Source: Kitasatospora humi (lineage in GTDB: Bacteria; Actinomycetota; Actinomycetes; Streptomycetales; Streptomycetaceae). Taken from it: 64,000 nt of DNA. Both the position numbers and the translations under genes were made by a program. Of the stretch, positions 61,367-64,000 are shown one piece after another. The number at the start of each line of letters is the position of its first letter. Position 1 is the stretch's first letter. The stretch lies in the NCBI RefSeq assembly GCF_020907985.1, contig NZ_JAJJPA010000004.1, positions 1-64,000 of the forward strand. Direction: 5' to 3'. The notes under the pieces are model-generated. The model was not told where the DNA came from and searched no databases. It saw nothing but the letters and a program-made list of their open reading frames with translations.

Positions 61367-61427
61367 ACGCGCGGCGGTGAACGCGCGGCGGTGAACACGC
61401 GGCGGTGAACGCGCGGCGGTGAACGCG
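61360..61427 (+). repeat. 14-bp tandem repeat, 4.9 units, starting inside the DUF3263 stop
   Basis: Unit GCGGTGAACGCGCG occurs at 61360, 61374, 61388 (one mismatch) and 61402, then 12 bases of a fifth copy. The DUF3263 TGA is at 61364-61366. Confidence 0.96.
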
Positions 61428-61492
61428 GCTCGAATCCCGGGGTGTCGGATGTCGCAGCGTTGAGCAGGCGCCGGCTGGGTAGGTTGGCGGCC

Positions 61493-62347
61493 ATGGGCAC
61501 CTTGCTGGAACCGACCACCCCCGCCGGCCGCGCGGGCCTGGCCGCGCTGCTGGCCGAGCCCCGGCTAGCGCTGCTCGCCCTCGACTTCGACGGCACCCTC
61601 TCCCCGATCGTCGCCGACCCCGAACAGGCCTTCGCGCACCCGGGCGCGGCCGGCGCCCTGGCCCGGCTGTCCGGCCGGGTCGGCACCGTGGCGGTGATCA
61701 CCGGCCGCCCGGCGCCGGCCGCGGTGCGGCTCGGCGGCTTCGCCGACACCCCGGGGCCGGCCCCGCTGGTGGTGCTCGGCCACTACGGCGCCGAGCGCTG
61801 GGACTCCACGACCCGGCAGCTGACCGCACCCGCGATCCACCCCGGGGTGGCCGCCGTCCGGGCCGAACTGCCCGCGCTGCTGGCCGACCTGGGCGCCCCC
61901 GAAGGAACGGTGGTGGAGGACAAGGAGCGCTCGCTGGCCGTGCACACCCGGCGCACCGCCGACCCGGACGCCGTGCTGGCCCGGCTGCGCACCCCGCTCG
62001 CCGACCTGGCCGCCGCGCACGGGCTGGCGGTGGAGCCGGGCCGGATGGTCATCGAGCTGCGCCCGCCCGGCGTGGACAAGGGCGCCGCGCTCACCGCCCT
62101 GGTGCGCGAACGCGGCGCGGGTGCGGTGCTCTACGCCGGCGACGACCTGGGCGACCTGGCCGCCTTCGACGCGGTCGACCGGCTGCGGGCCGACGGGCTG
62201 CCCGGACTGCTGGTGGCCAGCGGCCCGGTGACCGGCGAGCCGCCCGTGCGCGAGGTGGCCGACCGGGCCGACCTGGTGGTGCCGGGGCCCGGCGGGGTGG
62301 TGGAGCTGCTGGAGCGGCTGGGCGAGGAGCTCGCGCCGCACCGCTGA
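61493..62347 (+). CDS. otsB: Trehalose-6-phosphate phosphatase
   Basis: This 284-residue HAD phosphatase has the catalytic DxDGT motif (ALDFDGTLSPI near residue 25), second motif VITGRP, and the C-terminal AGDDLGDLAAFDAV metal motif. It releases trehalose from trehalose-6-phosphate. ATG 61493 is preferred; TAGGTT at 61480-61485 is 7 bases upstream, so it may be leaderless. otsA lies convergently, 20 bp away. Confidence 0.94.
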   Translation: MGTLLEPTTPAGRAGLAALLAEPRLALLALDFDGTLSPIVADPEQAFAHPGAAGALARLSGRVGTVAVITGRPAPAAVRLGGFADTPGPAPLVVLGHYGAERWDSTTRQLTAPAIHPGVAAVRAELPALLADLGAPEGTVVEDKERSLAVHTRRTADPDAVLARLRTPLADLAAAHGLAVEPGRMVIELRPPGVDKGAALTALVRERGAGAVLYAGDDLGDLAAFDAVDRLRADGLPGLLVASGPVTGEPPVREVADRADLVVPGPGGVVELLERLGEELAPHR

Positions 62348-62367
62348 GCCGCTGCCGGGGGCAGCCT

Positions 62368-63834
62368 TCAGGCGGCGGTCAGGTCGGCCAGCTGGTCGAG
62401 GAACCACTGCTGCGGCGGGAGCGCGGTGGCCGCCGCCGCCAGCCGCTTGGTGCGCTCGGTGCGCTCGGCGGCGGGCATGACCAGCGCCCGGTGCAGCGCG
62501 TCGGCGGTGCCCACCACGTCGTAGGGGTTGATCCCGAGCGCGTCCTCGGCCAGCTCGGCCCAGGCGCCCGCCTCCCGGGAGAGCACCAGCGCGCAGCCCT
62601 CCTCGGAGACCACCGGCACCTCCTTGGCGACCAGGTTCATGCCGTCCCGGATCGGGTTGACCAGCGCCACGTCGGCCAGCCGGTAGGCGGCCAGCGAGCG
62701 GGCGAAGTCGTCCTCGACCTGGAGCACCAGCGGCTGCCAGGCGGCGGTGCCGAACTCGGCGTTGATCTCGTCGCTGACCCGCCGCACGGTCGCGGTGTAG
62801 TCGCGGTACTCGGCCAGGTCCTGCCGGGACGGGTAGGCGAAGGCGATGTGCACCACCCTGCCGTGCCACTCGGGGCGGGTGCGCAGCAGGTGCCGGTAGG
62901 CCTGCAGGCCGCGCACGATGTTCTTGCTGAGTTCGGTGCGGTCCACCCGGACGATGGTCCGCCGCGGATCCGGCCCGTCGTGGCCGACGGCGGCCCGCAG
63001 CGCCGCCAGCCGGTCGTCGACGTCCGCCCGGTGCGCCCGGTCGCGCAGGAACTCCCCGTCGGCGCCCAGGGCGTGCACGCCGAGCCGCGTGGTGCGGCCC
63101 TGGAACGTCACGGCCAGCGCCGCCCGGTCCACGGCCGCGCCCAGCACCCGCTCGCAGCAGTCGGCGAACGCCTCGGCCCAGCGCCGGGTGTGGAAGCCGG
63201 CCCGGTCCGCGCCCAGCACCCCGGTCAGCACCGCGACGGCCGACTCGTCCGGCAGCAGCCGGAAGTAGTCGGGCGACGCCCAGGGCGTGTGCAGGAAGTA
63301 GCCGATCCGCAGGTCGGGGCGGCGTTCCCGGAGCAGCGCCGGCACCAGGGTGAGGTGGTAGTCCTGCACCAGCACCGCCGCGCCCGGGGCGGCCTCGGCG
63401 GCCAGCGCCGCGGCGAAGGCCTCGTTGTACGCCCGGAAGCCGGTCCACTGCTCGGCCGCGGTCTGGTCGAAGACCGGGGCGGTAGGGGTGTTGTAGAGCT
63501 GGTGGTGCAGGAACCAGAGGGTGGAGTTGGCCACCCCGTTGTACGCCTGGTCGAAGACCACCGGGTCGATGTCCAGCATCCGGACGGCCTGTCGGCCGAC
63601 GTCGAACCCGGCCAGGTCCAGGCGTCCCCGCGGGGCCTGCCGGGCGGCTGCCCGGTCCGCCTCGCCGAGCGCCGCGCAGACCCAGACCGCGTGCGGGTCG
63701 TCGATCGCGGACAGCCCGGACACCAGACCGCCGCCACCGCGGTGGGCCGTCAGGGTGCCGTCCGCGGCGAGGCGGAAGGTGACCGGGCCGCGGTTGGAAG
63801 CGACCAGGACGCGTGCGGTCGTTTGCTCGGCCAT
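62368..63834 (-). CDS. otsA: Trehalose-6-phosphate synthase
   Basis: The 488-residue GT20 glycosyltransferase joins glucose from a nucleotide sugar to glucose-6-phosphate. Conserved segments are VASNRGPV near the start, VQDYHLTLVPALLRERRPDL, FLHTPWASPDYFRLLP and NPIRDGMNLVAKEVP near residue 370. I chose ATG 63834 (MAEQTTARVLVASNRGP); the ATG 11 codons upstream is less likely. Together with convergent otsB it forms the OtsAB pathway. Confidence 0.95.
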   Translation of the reverse strand: MAEQTTARVLVASNRGPVTFRLAADGTLTAHRGGGGLVSGLSAIDDPHAVWVCAALGEADRAAARQAPRGRLDLAGFDVGRQAVRMLDIDPVVFDQAYNGVANSTLWFLHHQLYNTPTAPVFDQTAAEQWTGFRAYNEAFAAALAAEAAPGAAVLVQDYHLTLVPALLRERRPDLRIGYFLHTPWASPDYFRLLPDESAVAVLTGVLGADRAGFHTRRWAEAFADCCERVLGAAVDRAALAVTFQGRTTRLGVHALGADGEFLRDRAHRADVDDRLAALRAAVGHDGPDPRRTIVRVDRTELSKNIVRGLQAYRHLLRTRPEWHGRVVHIAFAYPSRQDLAEYRDYTATVRRVSDEINAEFGTAAWQPLVLQVEDDFARSLAAYRLADVALVNPIRDGMNLVAKEVPVVSEEGCALVLSREAGAWAELAEDALGINPYDVVGTADALHRALVMPAAERTERTKRLAAAATALPPQQWFLDQLADLTAA

Positions 63835-63880
63835 ACCGGCAACCTTGCCGGGGGCGCGGGGTGGCAAACCAGGGCTTTCG

Positions 63881-64000
63881 TCACATCTGCCGGTCCCGGT
63901 ACTCCGGCAGCTCGATCACCGGGGGCCGCTCCAGGGCCGTCACCGGGTGGTCGTGCGCGGTGAACTCCCGGCTCACCGGGTCCCGCGAGAACTGGGTGAG
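63881..64000 (-). CDS. C-terminal end of a gene cut by the window edge
   Basis: The last 39 codons and stop of a minus-strand gene are present (ending VIELPEYRDRQM). Codon use is normal. The 46 bp between it and otsA suggest the two could be co-transcribed, with this gene first. I cannot identify the product. Confidence 0.6.
   Translation of the reverse strand, partial: LTQFSRDPVSREFTAHDHPVTALERPPVIELPEYRDRQM

Noticed and set aside
61360..61427. Possible CRISPR array or iteron origin
   Set aside because: Units abut without spacers, and no replication initiator gene is present.

Overview
The window comes from a very GC-rich actinobacterium, almost certainly a streptomycete (Streptomyces or Kitasatospora). 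Third codon positions are nearly all G or C, GTG and TTG starts are common, many genes overlap by 4 bp, and the set of conserved genes is typical: mycothiol synthase, atypical GlnR, RsiG with duplicated c-di-GMP motifs, CdgB-type GGDEF protein, Nur-type Fur protein, SCO6880-family protein, and DUF3180, DUF3263, DUF1416 and DUF3099 proteins. The genus is not decided from sequence alone. Every function below is inferred from sequence, and S. coelicolor gene numbers are quoted from memory.

Layout. (1) 58-11868, phosphate block: mshD; ppk, CHAD protein and Nudix hydrolase in a row; PHO-box-driven pstS-pstC-pstA-pstB; convergent DUF47-pit pair; CsoR-type regulator. (2) 11846-15668: small hypothetical genes, an LppX/LprAFG-type lipoprotein, a PAP2 phosphatase and a lytic transglycosylase/NlpC-P60 wall hydrolase. 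(3) 16021-21696: a chromosomal locus resembling type IV secretion, with a small membrane protein, a VirB8/TcpC-like anchor, a polytopic membrane protein and a VirB4 split into a membrane half and an ATPase half. (4) 21825-27396: two-component system, HtrA-like protease without a PDZ domain, LacI regulator and glnR, all on the minus strand. (5) 27775-34865: MoaD-like protein, LmeA-like protein, a Cys-rich leaderless leader peptide ahead of a thiosulfate sulfurtransferase and DUF1416, small proteins, nitrobindin-like FABP, nur, ygfZ, dtd and rsiG. (6) 35002-51243: ppa, dacB, a metallopeptidase, tilS, hpt, ftsH, and the folate genes folE, folP, folB and folK, interrupted by an esterase and an MprF/LysX-like gene. 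(7) 51270-55022: hypothetical gene, arfB, flavin reductase, and a GAF-PAS-GGDEF diguanylate cyclase. (8) 55084-64000: CBM-type secreted protein, an amino-sugar operon (SIS protein, ROK kinase, deacetylase, class II aldolase) divergent from a DeoR regulator, DUF3263, otsB, otsA and a gene cut by the window edge.

How the genes work together. Block 1 couples high-affinity phosphate uptake to polyphosphate synthesis and binding. Blocks 5 and 7 hold both a c-di-GMP synthase and the c-di-GMP-dependent anti-sigma factor RsiG. Block 6 combines purine salvage, membrane proteolysis and folate synthesis. Block 8 looks like catabolism of an N-acetylated amino sugar, next to trehalose synthesis.

Two features recur outside the genes. 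Direct or tandem duplications repeatedly begin in, or just after, the stop codon of a gene (ten or more cases). A short palindromic C/G-rich element is dispersed through the window, with one copy in frame inside the GGDEF gene.
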